A stretch of 64,000 nucleotides of DNA from Talinum fruticosum (Eukaryota; Streptophyta; Magnoliopsida; Caryophyllales; Talinaceae). This document shows positions 1-11,759 of the stretch, piece by piece. The notes beneath the pieces were generated by a model. It was not told the origin of the DNA and did no database searches. It saw only the letters and a program-made list of their open reading frames with translations. The stretch lies in NCBI GenBank assembly GCA_021018815.1, contig JAITYX010000054.1, forward strand, positions 124,001 to 188,000. Direction: 5' to 3'. Every line of letters begins with the position of its first letter. Positions within the stretch are counted from its first letter, which is position 1. The position numbers and the translations under genes are program-made.

Positions 1-974
1 GTCAACTATGGTAGCGGATCGGCACGACTTTGTTAAAAGGTGCCATAAATGTCAAGTGTATGCAAAATTACAACACTAATCTCCGTTATTTCTCACTACA
101 TTATCCTCACCCTGGCCATTTTCAATTTGGGGAATAGACATTATTGGCAAGGCGACTCCTAAAGGAATAGGTGGTCACGAGTTGGTGTTAGTAGCAATCG
201 AATACTTCACCAAATGGATAGAAGTAGCTTCCTATACAACTTTGGTGTCGAAACAGTAGCCAAATTTATCACCCGTAATATTATCTGTCATTATGGAGTG
301 CCCCATGAGCTTATAAGTGACCACGGTAATCATTTCAAGAAGGAAGTAGCGGATTTGTTGGATAAGTATAAAATCCGGCATCACAAATCTTTCCCATATC
401 GTCCTCGGACCAACGGAGCGATTAAAGCCGCTAATAAGAATATCCGGAGAATAGTTGAGAAAATAGAAGTTACGTATAAGGATTGGTTAGATAAATTACC
501 TTTCGCTTTGTGGGATTATAGAACTTCTATTAAATCCTCCATGGGAGCAACGCCTTCTCTCTAGTCTATGGCATAGAAGCGAGTCCTTCCAGTTGAAATT
601 GTCATTCCTTTGTTAAGAATAATTGCTGAGAGTCGATTCCGTAAGCTGAGTGGGTTAGAGCACATTATGAGGAATTAGTATTATTGGATGAGAGGTGCTT
701 CAACGCCTTGCATAATGTGCAAATATACCAAGCTCGTATATCTAGGGCATTCAATAAGAAGGTTAAGCCTCGCAACTTGCAAATTGGGGATATGGTCCTT
801 AGAGAGGTAAGAGCTCCAATTCGGGATCCATGAGGGAAATTTAAGCCCAACTGGCAGGGCCCATTCATACTTGATTAGATTTTATCCGACGGAGCAGTAT
901 AATTAACTAATTTAGAAGGAGAAGAGATTTTTGAGTACACCAATTTGGATCAGTTGAAGAAGTACTATGCCTAG
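1..974 (+). pseudogene. Tat-lineage Ty3/gypsy pol 3' end (integrase), decayed
   Basis: Encodes the end of a retrotransposon polyprotein: integrase, which joins element cDNA to host DNA. A CHKC zinc-finger half is readable near 50-65. The first catalytic Asp lies in WGIDIIG (codon 137-139) and the second in ISDHGNHF (codon 319-321). Thirty-five codons later, where the D,D(35)E family has Glu, the codon at 424-426 reads Lys. The C-terminal part ends in LDQLKKYYA and TAG at 972-974. Breaks seen: a stop near 80, a frame change near 245-252 between the two Asp motifs, frameshifts after 560, and a TGA near 828-830 inside the DPRGKF-like motif, which looks like CGA to TGA decay. The 5' part of the element lies outside the window. 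Assignment to Tat comes from the downstream antisense genes and the tRNA-Arg-type primer sites of related copies. Confidence 0.9.
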
Positions 975-1379
975 CATGTCCCTAGGTAGTGGGTCGAGCC
1001 CAGCCCAACTAGGCTTGGCCAAGGCGAGCGCCGGGCACCACTCGGTTAATGGTGGACTGGCCGGGCCACGATTTTCCCTTTTTCTGGTTTTCTTCGGTTC
1101 GTTTATTTGTTGGACGAGTCCAACTAAACGGTCCAATATGTATATTGGTTTTCCTTTATTATTATTATTCTACCTCTAAGTCGGCGATAAAGATATGAAA
1201 GTATAGGATAATACTTACTTTTGTTCAATAAAGGTAAGCCTACTACTTACCTCAATATATAACTAATAAAAGGAATTTAATTATAAGCACAAGTACTTGT
1301 AAAATAGAAATAAACACTATTCTAAAAGGCAAAACTAATCCTCCTTTTATTCTATCTCAAACTCCTAAGAATTTGAGTC
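975..1379 (+). other. Tat spacer between pol and the antisense gene
   Basis: Non-coding internal retroelement sequence. It starts GC-rich just after the pol stop, then becomes AT-rich. The last ~150 bases resemble 17,150-17,320 in the second Tat copy, which supports a shared element architecture. The short reading frames here show no family resemblance. Confidence 0.6.
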
Positions 1380-2987
1380 CTAGTCTATTTTCACTTTCTT
1401 TCCTATAGGATCGCTAGACTTAAAATCTTCATCTCGGGTGCGGTCCTTTAGCTCTTGGATTCGACGGGCTCTCCTTTCTTCATTTTCTTTAGCTTCAATT
1501 TCTTTTCGACGAGCGCGTGCAACCATTCGAGGGTTTACTTCATGGATTTGCGAGAGGGGTAGCAGCAGGAATGACTTCTTCGGGTTTAGCTCTCTAAGTC
1601 TTAGCGCTTTTCGTCGCTCGAGGTCGACTTCTATTATCCACTCTAGATAATAGGGAGAAACAACGATATTTGCAACTCCGTTAGGTGTCAGCAAGGCCAC
1701 TGGAGTCAACAGCTTTGGAAGACCTTTCCGAGTATTCGGGCCATGACATAGTCCACCTAGAGCTACCTTGTCCTCTCGAACAAGTCAAAAGTTGCGGGCC
1801 GGATACAATCCGAGTAACGGTATTACTTATTCTCTACCCACATGGAAAGTAATATGTGCTCTCCTCCAGGCCCAATAGGCGAATGTATGGATGTTGCACG
1901 AGTATTCGTTTTGAACTAGGACACCTTCCAATGCTTAACATACCATAAGGGGTCATTATCGTGATTTTTGAGATATTCTTCCCATCGGGAAGCACGATGA
2001 TTGACTATTGCCGATGTTCGTTTCCGCTGGCGAAGTGCTAGGTACGTGTCCAACTTCGGAGGAGCTTCGTGAGTGGATGCTCCATTAGCCGGATCTACAC
2101 ATCACGGATGCAAAATCAAATATTAGTGTCCGCGCACAGTCAAAGTCTAACTTTTTAGGCCCAACAGGAGCAAAATCGAAGTAATAAAAATAGCAATGAA
2201 AGAAACGAGATAAAAATAGCGACAATAGAAGCAGGAACGAAAGTTAGGTTTTTGGTATAAGCCGAAGGCCCTCGGCCTCCGGTCGGCGCCGGACCGCTAC
2301 CTTATGACCGACGTCGTTGCCCGGTTTGTCGTTGTTTGCATTCGTTTGTTTTAGTGCTTACCTATAATAACAGGGGTCTACTGCTGAAATTCTTTCGGTG
2401 TTGGCTTCAACTTGGTTTAAGCCAATTATCATTTCAAGCAACTATTAGTAAAGTTAGGGAACAATAATCCTCTAAGCTGTTCCATCGAGCTTAGCAAGGA
2501 TGCTTGTGCTAAGTCCTCGTGACCCCTACTAGTAGGAATCCCCTATCATGCAAGTAATTATAGCTCGCTGTCTCGAGATGATGATGGACTTAGCATAACC
2601 ATACATGTTGTGATAATAGTTCATCGGATTGGTTAAGCTAACCCGATTCCCAATAAGGATCTACCCTAGATACTTTTTACTCGATTTTAGTAGATATTAG
2701 TACTTTTTATGGAGATTTTCCGAGGATTTGGGAACAACCGCTTTCGTTCGCCTACAACCGCTTAGTATGGCATCGAACTCTTCAGGCAGAGGGCTCAATT
2801 CCGTATCCCCGAACCTAAAGACATGGTGATGGTGATCCCAATAAGCTACAGCTGCCCTTAAGAAAGGTCAATAGATTTTCACTTGGTGATTGCTAAAGAG
2901 GACATTTAGCCCATAATTGGTTAACCCCCACCTATCCATGTTACTCATCTCATGCATCTACCGGGTTAATTCAATCATGAAATCCAT
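1380..2987 (-). pseudogene. Antisense accessory gene of Tat element, DUF7745-like
   Basis: A decayed gene on the strand opposite to pol. From ATG at 2987 it reads MDFMIELTR, then a pattern with DRWGLTNYGLN, VAYWDHHHHVFRFGDTEL and PLPEEFDAIL, the layout I associate with the plant retroelement domain DUF7745 (FG..E..P..EE..AIL). Further on, WEEYLKNHDNDPLWYVKHW and IPLLGLYPARNF fit the same family. A charged C-terminus (RARRKEIEAKENEERRARR) ends in GKKVKID and a stop at 1380-1382. Several in-frame stops and frame changes make it a pseudogene here. A homologous antisense gene with the same terminal motif lies at 17,323-18,443. The molecular function of this domain is unknown to me; the name rests on pattern memory and needs a profile search. 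Confidence 0.65.
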
Positions 2988-3474
2988 GGTTCTATGTATA
3001 GACGTGAGAAGATGATATATTGCGGCTAGGTGAAGGCTTTGGTGTCTCGTATTTCTCGTTGCACCGAGCGATCGTATTTATAGGCATTTTCCTGGAGTTC
3101 TTCGAATCCTACAATGATTAGAACAACAAGGCACTACAGTCCCTACGCAACTCATGCATGGCCAGCACCGGCCACACCTCGAGCCCAGCTTGTTTCATGC
3201 TTTCTCGCGGGCCCGAGCAATCCTTGGTTATTTTTGTTTCTCGTCCCGAGCATGTGGAGCGCACCTTGTCTTGGACTATGCACTTGAGATTTTCTATTTC
3301 TCTTTTTATTTTTTTCTTTTAGAGGAATGGGGGTTATTGCCCATTTTTTTTATCTTTGTATTTGTTTTTAAGTTTTATGCATCATATTTAATAAAAGAAC
3401 GTATTTTTAGAATCGAGTTTTGCATTTCATCTCATTGCATAAGTTTCTTTATTACAAAATAAATAATATATTAA
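2988..3474. other. Spacer between the two antisense genes of the Tat element
   Basis: Non-coding internal sequence. It contains a T-rich stretch (about 3,290-3,330) and a GGGGG-containing segment resembling 18,700-18,800 in the second copy. That could be the 3' untranslated region of the upstream antisense gene or the 5' region of the downstream one. Confidence 0.5.
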
Positions 3475-6033
3475 CAAAACAAACACCCTACAAGAGGTCC
3501 ATGAATCGACAAGCAGTGGAAGTAGCAAAGAATCATCTCGTGCATCGTTATCGAATTCCTCATTGAAGATGTAATTCCCGAAGTCCTCCAAGACAGACGT
3601 AAAGAATCGGCCACCTCCTTGGCCTTGCTACGAGTTACCTCCTTGGTCCCAAGATTGAGGAGCCTCATGTGATGGTCCGCTGTAAGAAGACCGAGGGAAG
3701 TAAAGAGGGTTCTCGTGTCGATCGAAGGTTTGCAAGGGTAAGATGTTCAAACCTCCTCGGAATGGTTAGGTCCCGCATCGAAGTACTAGGCCCGAAAGCA
3801 CTAGGTCCCGCCTCGGATGTATTCCTATGATGCGCACGCCTTGAAGGACGTCGGGACGGGCCTTGTCTAGCATTATTACTACAAGGCACTTCGCTGCTCG
3901 AAGCTTGGGGTTATGTCTCGGGAGCACCGGGTAGATTGTCGGAAGGAATGCCTCTAGATTGGCGTCTCTACAAGATCAAGGAAGCGATTAGCATATCACT
4001 AAAAGGTTAAAGAATTCAGCACTCGCACTAATTGAGGACTTACCCAAGAAGTAGAGAAAGATCATCCGATAAAGAAATTTTGGATTCCACGAAGAGCCGA
4101 TCGAAATCGATAGATATGGTCCTAGATTGCTCCTGGTCGTACTCGCAAAGTTTATTCGGTGTTATCAACGAGATAAATGCTTTTAGCACGCCACTAAAAG
4201 GAAAAGAGCACATAACTTTTACCCCTCGCCAATTTCTAGGAAAGAGATACTCGATACATTCCTCTTCCGGGATTTCGGGAATGATGATGAAACGAGGAGT
4301 CCCCGGGCAAGTAACATCCACGTTGAGACTCGGGATGTGAATGTTAGTAGGAGTGAGCTGCCAAGGAAGAGAAGATGATGATTAATTTCCATACAAGAAA
4401 TCCAAAGTTATAAGAGAGGAGTTGAGCACTTGCTAGTTGAGTCATGATGCGAGATGCATGATGGGCGTAGGAGGTGTGTAAATTCAAAAGTGAGGTAAAC
4501 GGGTACCCCATCATGGCCACTGCTTGCTCGTCCGGAGAAAGAGAACGAAAATAGAACATGGTTGAAGGAGGATCGACGGGAACAAATGGAGGCCACGTGT
4601 TAACTCAATTCCGAGGAGTAACCCTCTCCCGAAGATACTAACAAAACCCAAAAGGACCTTCAAACAAGATCCTTCTCTCACTTAATTCCCAGTGCCACAA
4701 GGACATTTTGGGGAAGTTAAAGTTGAGGCCAAGGATGGAAGTTAGTCTACATATAAAAATTATCAAGAAATCAGCAAGCGAGAATGAAAAACAATAAAAA
4801 AAAATAGACAAAAAATCGTGGATATAAGGGGCTGGACTGCACCACGGGCCAACAGGTAGTAGTCCGGGCCGTGGGCATGACCAGAATGCGAAAGTGTGTT
4901 GAAAAGCTCGTTTAGGCCTAATTTGGAGCAAGTTTTGAGAGTAGAAAGCAACATATCGAGTTAACGCGGTTAAGGACTGACCTCAAGAATCTATCTCATG
5001 TATTTTAGTTTGCTCAAGATTTATTCTAGCCCATGATACGGATGCCGAGAATGTGGGCCGATTCGTTGAACCGGGAGATAGATGTGGATAGTATTCATGT
5101 AGCCACGGCTACATTTTAACAAGTCGAGTAAAGCTTTTTATCCACATAAGATGAAAAGTACATAGGAATAATTTGAGCATACCTCAATGATCTTCCATAA
5201 GCGATGTAAAGAAAGATAGTTAGTGAAATCCAAGTCTAGCCTTGTATGCCGCACACCGGCACGGAGGCCCCTAATGAGGCAAGTATATGAGGGAGCACCC
5301 CAATTAAGCTCCTTTATTCTATCAAGATCCACTAGGTTCACCAAATAGTGAACATGAATCTTAGCGGCCTAATCGGAGAAGAGGATCATGCTCAAAAGAA
5401 GAGTAAGCACGACCCTCACTTGTTGTTGAGGAGAATGTTGAGGCCAGAAAACTTCATTCTCAAAAGTCTAAAAAAGAATGGTATATTTGAAGTGGTTATT
5501 ACATGGAAATCTATCTACTACGGGATCGAAAAAGTGACAGAGGTAGTCATGATTTTTGTACAAATTCCGGTCATAAGCTAAGGTTTCCCTGAAATGCCTA
5601 GACCGGATAAAACGAGCAAAGTCAAAGGGAGTTATTGTCATCTCGCCAAAGGAAAGATGGAATGTGTTGGTAGTGTCCCAAAATCACTCACCGATTGCTA
5701 TAATTGGATCTCTCTCCCTCCTATCAATAAGATGGCATAAATCGATGTAGAGAGGTCCAAACCCGAGCATTGTACATGACATTCTCGAGAGGAAAGTGCA
5801 TCCTCTCGCATGTCTCCATAAACTTTGGGATGGCTCTACTAATCCGAATTGAGCCTTTACGCAAAACAAAATCCAACAAGATTTTGGTTAAACTTTACTC
5901 TAAATGAGCAAATAAAGAGGTTTAAGCTTGGATCCCATTCGTTTTGCGGACGCCATTCAAGCTTGAGGAAAGAGTCTTGAGTCGGACTCTCGGCTTTGGT
6001 TCTTCCTACGGGGTGAGCTTTTCTTCGAGGCAT
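3475..6033 (-). pseudogene. Antisense accessory gene with plant mobile domain (PMD-like)
   Basis: A second gene opposite to pol. It starts with MPRRKAHPVGRTKAESP at 6,033 and continues through LFICSFRVKFNQN and RAIPKFMETCERMHFPLENV. It then has TFHLSFGEMTITPFDFA, the hallmark of the plant mobile domain (aminotransferase-like, usually HTFHLPFGEMTIT). Downstream, LVNLVDLDRIKELNWGAPSY matches the family's second block (L..L..I..Y.WG.A.L..L). The C-terminal part is acidic (FGNYIFNEEFDNDARDD) near 3,500-3,560 and resembles the end of the frame at 18,936-19,080. Frameshifts and stops break it in several places. PMD proteins occur both in transposons and as domesticated silencing factors; here the context is clearly a retroelement. 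Exact ends are uncertain. Confidence 0.7.
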
Positions 6034-6721
6034 TTTAAAGGTAAGGAATTCTTGAGAACCAACTAACTTTCAAGAAGGATTAAAGTAAGAAAATGCAAGA
6101 GGAGAGCAAGAGTAAGGTGAAGAGTTGGTGTGCAAAATGAAACATACCATGCACCCCTTTTATAGGAAAACCGATCAAGACATCCAAGCGTATCAAACAA
6201 GGGTCAAACAATTAATGGGGAACCGAAGGAATCCGGTCGAGCAAGCCGGTAGCCACGAGGTGCCGTGGAGTCCAATCGGCGACAGCATTTGCAGCCTGAC
6301 CCACTTCCCTAATCCGAGCAGCTTTGTTCTCCTAGAGCATGTGATTCTCGTCCCTTATGCATGCAAGTGGGAGCTTTTGGGCCCACCAATCAGCTCTTCC
6401 GGAACAAATTTATCGATCTATTTTGACTGAATTATTCGAATAAAAATGCTAAGCTTTTTGTCAATTTTGTTATGCACTAACAAGTGTGCTAGCTTAACAG
6501 ATTATTCAGCCAAGCTTCACATCAAAAGACGATCGAAGTTTCGAGCATCAAAACATGCCAAGCTTCGAGCTCCGATCAAGCCAAGCTTAGGATCATTTTA
6601 CCGAACTTTAGAACGCATACATTGCAATCAAGTTCACGTTTGACTGCAACCAATTCCAAGCATCACACAATGTCTTGTAGATTAGTGTCTACTTTGACCC
6701 TTCGTCTTTTTAAACTCGGTC
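6034..6721 (+). other. Tat internal 3' region before the polypurine tract
   Basis: Non-coding. The segment 6,480-6,660 repeats short words such as CAAGCTT and TCGAGC, giving a loosely repetitive GC-moderate block. The end (6,690-6,721) closely matches the inverted sequence at 40,441-40,500 next to another Tat LTR. No gene recognised. Confidence 0.55.
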
Positions 6722-6736
6722 AAAGTGGGGGCTAAC
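6722..6736 (+). promoter_or_regulatory. Polypurine tract of Tat element
   Basis: AAAGTGGGGGCTAAC lies directly before the LTR start TGTAGACACC. This is the expected plus-strand primer position. The same tract is seen inverted at 40,441-40,462. Confidence 0.8.
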
Positions 6737-8636
6737 TGTAGACACCTAAAAAATGTCATCCTTTATCTTGTTATTTACGTGTTTTGTTTTGTTGGCCCGA
6801 TGATGATAATTCCGAGTCCTGTTTGTGGATTTGGATTTCGGATTGTGATCGATTGGTACAACATAAGCTAGTAAACCACAAAGAATCCCTGACACCACTT
6901 AAATAGCCTTTTGCCTTGGGTCGGTCCACAAATCCTCTTTTCTTTTGGACCTCCAAGAGTTGGGCCGAGCCTTTAGAGATTAGGGAGTCCCATGATGTGT
7001 GTCGGGAAATTCCAAGTATAGAATACCGAATTCTACTTTTATCCAAGTCGGACAAGGAGTTAAAGACCTAAAGACGACATTGAAGCGTTGCATTTCATGA
7101 TCAAGAGTATCAAAGTGCTGCATTTTAAGCTTCACATGACAGCCTACACGAGGCTAGAAGCTTTCCCTTCTAAACGACGTTGTGGCCAGCGCCCGCCTCC
7201 TCTCTTTTAATCGGTTCTATCCAGTTTTATCATCTTTTGATCCGGTTCTATCTCTTAAGAAATGGCCTGGTTTTATTTCACCTATTTGGACGAATGACAA
7301 GAGGCAAACCCTAGGTCATTTGTGACCTAGGTCCTCTCCTATAAATAGAGATGTATGACTCTCATTCCTATGCGGCTTTCTACCTTAGCATCACACTCGT
7401 TGAAAGACAATTCGAATGCTATCATTTAACCATTACTCTGCTGAATTTTCTATAAACATTCATCTTTCACCGTTGAATCCGTGCAAAGAGCTAAAGAATA
7501 TTCGATTATTCTGATCTCCGGGCACTCATTCAACTGATCACCGCCATACCCTAGACACAATTCACAAAACTAGCCCTTTTCTTTGGATTATCGCCATTGC
7601 ATCGAGAGATCCAGCGTGGAGATCCGGATCGGCAAGGTGGGACAACCCGAGGGCCATATTTCAGCCTTCTAACGGTTATATTTATTCCTATTTTATTTGC
7701 TTTTCGTATTGTGGTTTAAAAGATGTAATTGCTTTAATTTCCTCCCGACCGATGTAATCTTTTATTTCCCACTTTTCTTTCTTTTATCGCTTTCTTTATC
7801 ACTTTTCTTTATTGTTTTCCTTGTTATGTTTTGGTTATTTTAAGTTTGTTTCGCATGTTGTATGCTTGCTTTCTTATATCTTTATCAATACACTACTTGA
7901 ATTAGTAATGGTCGTCTTCGGATGGGAGGAATGAAGGTATTTATCCCTACGTTTCGTACCCTCACCCTTGAATCCGATTCTCGATTCAAGACCGATGGAG
8001 TTAATTTTTAGTCCTTTTCGGTCTTAGTTTTTTTTCCTATACTAAGATCAAGGAAGCAAGTCTTCTTTTTGTGTTTTTGTTAGTTTTTCCCTTCTTAAAA
8101 GTTGATTGGCGACTCCTTTATTTTATGTTTTGTTCTACGCAAAATCACATCTCGGTGTTTTCAGGTTGCAAGAAAAATGATCTTAGGTTTTTGATCCGCC
8201 TACTGAGTAGAGACCAAGGTTGGATTCACTAGCCACAGCCTCGGCCTGCGCTCGCTTTCCCGGTGCGAGGCTATGGCCAGCACCGTGGGGGCAGTGGTGG
8301 TGGCTTCGGTCTAGGCCGGTGTTTTCACACCAATCCGGCCCTAAAGCCCCACGGCAGAATCATAACACTAATATCATTTAGTCCTTAATTAGAAAATAAG
8401 ATCTCGGGACTTCTAAAATAATTGCTAAAATAAAATGATTAATAAAGCGCCAATCAAATATGATTTAATTCATTTTAACTTAGATTTAATAAAATTCAAA
8501 AATCTTAATAAAAGGTTCATCCCCACATTCCAAAATCCACTTTCAAAAACTATCTTTAAAATCAATCTTAAAAAAAAAAGAGACTCGACATGAGTGGGGA
8601 AGCTCGGCGGGGCCCCGACCGACCGTGGTTCCTACA
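6737..8636 (+). repeat. 3' LTR of Tat element (1,900 bp)
   Basis: Starts TGTAGACACC and ends GGTTCCTACA, so it has the TG...CA form with a five-base inverted terminus. It follows the polypurine tract, which makes it the 3' LTR of the element at 1-6,736. A TATA box lies at 7,340. Late in the LTR there is a CTTCGGA..GG.GGAATG block and a GTTTTCACAC block, shared with the LTRs at 59,835 (+), 38,672 (-), 45,336 (-) and 41,611 (-). The matching 5' LTR is outside the window, so the target duplication cannot be checked. Confidence 0.9.
7340..7347 (+). promoter_or_regulatory. LTR TATA box
   Basis: TATAAATA followed by GAG, in the same position as TATA boxes in the other Tat LTRs of the window (60,578; 38,616; inverted at 40,000 and 46,671). 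Likely the core promoter of the element. Confidence 0.7.
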
Positions 8637-8862
8637 ATATGCAACGATTAAATTAGGTTGAATCCCCATTTAACTAGTTTGGCATTCCGAGTTGATGGTG
8701 TTTTCATGTTAAGAACTATAATCGTAAATGAAGGAGATGATATATATAAATAGATTCTGAAGAGTTATGTAATTGCTTGTAGTATAAAATGGATCCTTCC
8801 CAAAGTACAAAAAGTCGAGGGACGAACAATGATAAACAAGGAGAAGTTGGCTTATAGTAGAG
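8637..8862. other. Flank between LTR and CACTA gene remnant
   Basis: Short AT-rich stretch. No gene seen; probably the 5' part of the decayed CACTA gene into which the Tat element inserted. Confidence 0.4.
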
Positions 8863-11170
8863 ATGATCCAACCTGTCCTTACATGGGTCCAATTTGACAG
8901 GCATGGAAATGTTGTAGGTGATCATACAGACTTGCTTATGAGCTATATTGGTGTGACAACCCACATACACGTGAACATCAACTATAGAAGTTGGGGCACG
9001 AGTCCCAATTCGGTTAAGGACAACCTTTGGAATGATATCCAGGTAAATGCACTACATCTCAACTTAGAATTGCAACTTATTGTAAATGGCTAATATGTTC
9101 TAATGCATGTCGTTCTTGTGTTTTAGAAAACGTTCATCTTGGACGTTAAAGAATCTAATATCACCTCGGTGAGACACAAGACCCTAATGTCGGCGGCAGA
9201 AAAATTTTGAAAATTCAAGTATCGCATTGCCGTTATTTGGGTCTACCAAACAAGAGAGATTAAGGCATAAGGTAGACCTTGGGAGATCTATAATTTCATC
9301 ACCGAGGAGGACTGGAAGATGTTTGAAGCATGTCTCCTCTCGAAAATACGAGGTAATTTATCATTTATTCTCTTTTTTTGACATAAGTCTTATTTCGATG
9401 CTTTCATTATCTTAATTACTTATACGAGTACGAGGTAAAGGTAACCATATGAGGATTAAGAGTAATGCGTATCCCCATACGATGTCTCGTGGGGGATACG
9501 TAAAGTTGGAGGATGAGTTGTACAAGCATAAGCTCAATAACTTCAAAGCGGATCCGATGAAGTTGCTATCACATATACTTCGCAGCTCACTATCGAGAGG
9601 GACGAGTTGTGGGTCGAAAGAAGAAAGAAGACATATGACATCTTCACTACGACCGAAGTAGAATGTATTGTGTAGCGACTCTTGAGTTTTTTTACTATTT
9701 CCTTTATTTATTTTGAGAACTTATCGGCTTTAATATATGAACTGCCAAATGATAATTTATTTCCTTCTTACAGGAGTTTTTGTCACGGACCTTGACTTCG
9801 AAGTCGTTGACACCACCAAGAGGAGGGACAAGTTAGCCTTGGCCCTAGAAAGAGATGAGCATCCCGGTCGTGTTCGAGCCGTCGATGGGAGGGTCGGGAT
9901 ACTTGAGTATTTTGGGGCTAGGAGGAAACACCCCATCTCTTCTAGCCAAGCGAATATGAAGGCAATGATGTCTCAAATGGCCGCCTAAATGTAGTCTCAA
10001 CGAGTCCTAAATGGCTGCATTGGCTGCAAAGATGGAAGAGATGGGGGAACGAGATGAGGGAAAAGATGAAGGACCATATGCATGCCTAGATGAAGAACTA
10101 CCTCACGGCGTATTTCAACAACATTGGTATCGGGGCACCCAACTTGGATGATTTACATTCATTTTCACCCCGGACACTAGCGAGCATGAACGCGAGTTTA
10201 CTCATCGACCAATTCGAACTTATAATGGAGGTAATTCAGATTTTGCTACCTAATTAGATTTATATGCATGTTTATATTTTGACTAATTATTGGTGTATAC
10301 TCTTGTTGAATGAATGATATATATTGTGAGGTTATTGTGGAACTCGGCATGTGACCGTTGAGTAATTAATTATAGTATGTTTTTATTGTTTCGGATCGAG
10401 GACCGTTATCCCGAGAAAATGTCTACTTTTAAGTGGAAACTCTGTCCATTTTTTTCTAGGATTCCTAGATAGTTTAACTTCTCTCTCAAGGGTTATCCCG
10501 TTATTCTAATTGTTATGTTAATTCTTATGTAGTTGGCGCAGGTGCAAGCTAGCTTCTCATCACCCTCCTTTAGATCATGTTGTGGCATCGGGTGTTGTTT
10601 ACCCGTGGAAGCTAGAAGTGGTCATTCACAGGGCACCGTTTTCAGCTGATCAGGTGAGGGTGAGTGTAAGACAAGTCATGCAAGGGAAAGGCAACTTTGA
10701 GTTACCGATCCGGTCACAAGACCTTCAAACTATTGATGAAGCGGTCAACACTTTTGTTGCTTGGCCCAAGAGTTTGGTCATCCTCTCTACGAGTAATTTA
10801 TTTTCAAAAATATTAGATTTAACTGTTGTTAATATCACGTATATATATTTCTAATTCGTGTATTATGGCCGAACAAGAATATCGGGGACATATCCGAGAG
10901 TGGGATGAAGGACACTCCGACTCCCTCAATTGGCACAAGCAAGTATTCGAGTGGCGCCCGATCGTTGTCCAAAGTAGTCCCTTCTCCAACCTATTCATGA
11001 GTCCCGTACGGATTGGTGTTCTACTATGCAAAGTTTTGTGAAGACTTTGTCGGAAGAAATGACGTTAGAAATCAAAGCTTCACGTCACGTATTTGGGCTA
11101 TTTGACAGGGACAATGAGAACATGATCGTATATGTCTTCCCGGACGACATAATGCAATTTTTGTAGATGC
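8863..11170 (+). pseudogene. CACTA (En/Spm) TNP1-like gene, Transposase_24 type, decayed
   Basis: A broken CACTA accessory transposase gene. Exon 1 reads VQFDRHGNVVGDH, YIGVTTHIHVNINYRSWG and VKDNLWNDIQ, the Transposase_24 pattern (F...G..VG...F.S..G......V.I.Y..W......K..LW..I). It is followed by GT at 9,043 and an AG near 9,126, after which KTFILDVKESN and KTLMSAAEKF continue the domain. A TGA near 9,212 replaces the residue before KFK. Later blocks include PHTMSRGGYVKLEDELYK (9,476-9,530), HPGRVRAVDGRVGILEYFG (9,862-9,920) and a DUF8039-like VYPWKLEVVIH...VRVSV...FVAWPKSLV (10,597-10,785). Around 11,090-11,165 VFGLFDRDNENMIVYVFPDD looks like the next conserved block. Stops after 9,990 and 11,040 show it is dead. 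CACTA ends were not found. Confidence 0.75.
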
Positions 11171-11700
11171 AACATGGTTCTTGTATGTCAAGACTTATAT
11201 ATTGCAGCTCTCTCCATATTTCCTACCTCTTTGCATTGTCATTATCACCGGATACTACTTGTTACATAGATTATCTTCCCTCATCTTTGTATCCTTGTGT
11301 TAATGAACTGTCTCTATACTTTCGGAATAGTCAATTGAATTTCAGGTCTCCATACCAACCATATTCTACTCCTGTTTTGAGGTATAGCATTAGTGATGGT
11401 CATTAGCTCACCCCTAATTCTCCTCTTCATTTCCTCCTCTTTGTTGCTCCAGGTCTTTGTCTCCAATATCCCCATTATTCCACATTTATTGCTTCAAAAG
11501 AAACATTTTGCTATTTTTTATTTATTAGGTCCATTTAGACATTTAATATTCCAAAATGTCAATTTATCCATTATCCTGTTGTAGGAATCCATAAGCTGTT
11601 TTGCAGTGCTATCACTTGACTTGGTGTAGATAGTATTCCTACATGAAAGCTTCCAATATGATGCTCAAGTTCTATAGTAGTCTAAATGGACTGGTTTGTG
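11171..11700. other. Unassigned AT-rich stretch
   Basis: I see no gene. Pyrimidine-rich on the + strand. It probably includes the degraded downstream part of the LINE on the - strand, but no motif supports this. Confidence 0.3.
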
Positions 11701-11759
11701 CTTCCTACCCTAGTACTACTTATACTTGCTTTCTTTATATTCTCAATCTGGGCTTCCTC

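Noticed and set aside
1..974. Integrase region as part of an endogenous pararetrovirus
   Set aside because: Pararetroviruses lack integrase, and the LTR, polypurine tract and Tat-type architecture identify a Ty3/gypsy retrotransposon.
6771..7055. 94-residue - strand frame resembling one at 59,744-60,070
   Set aside because: Both are antisense readings of homologous LTR sequence; the similarity comes from LTR homology, not from a gene.
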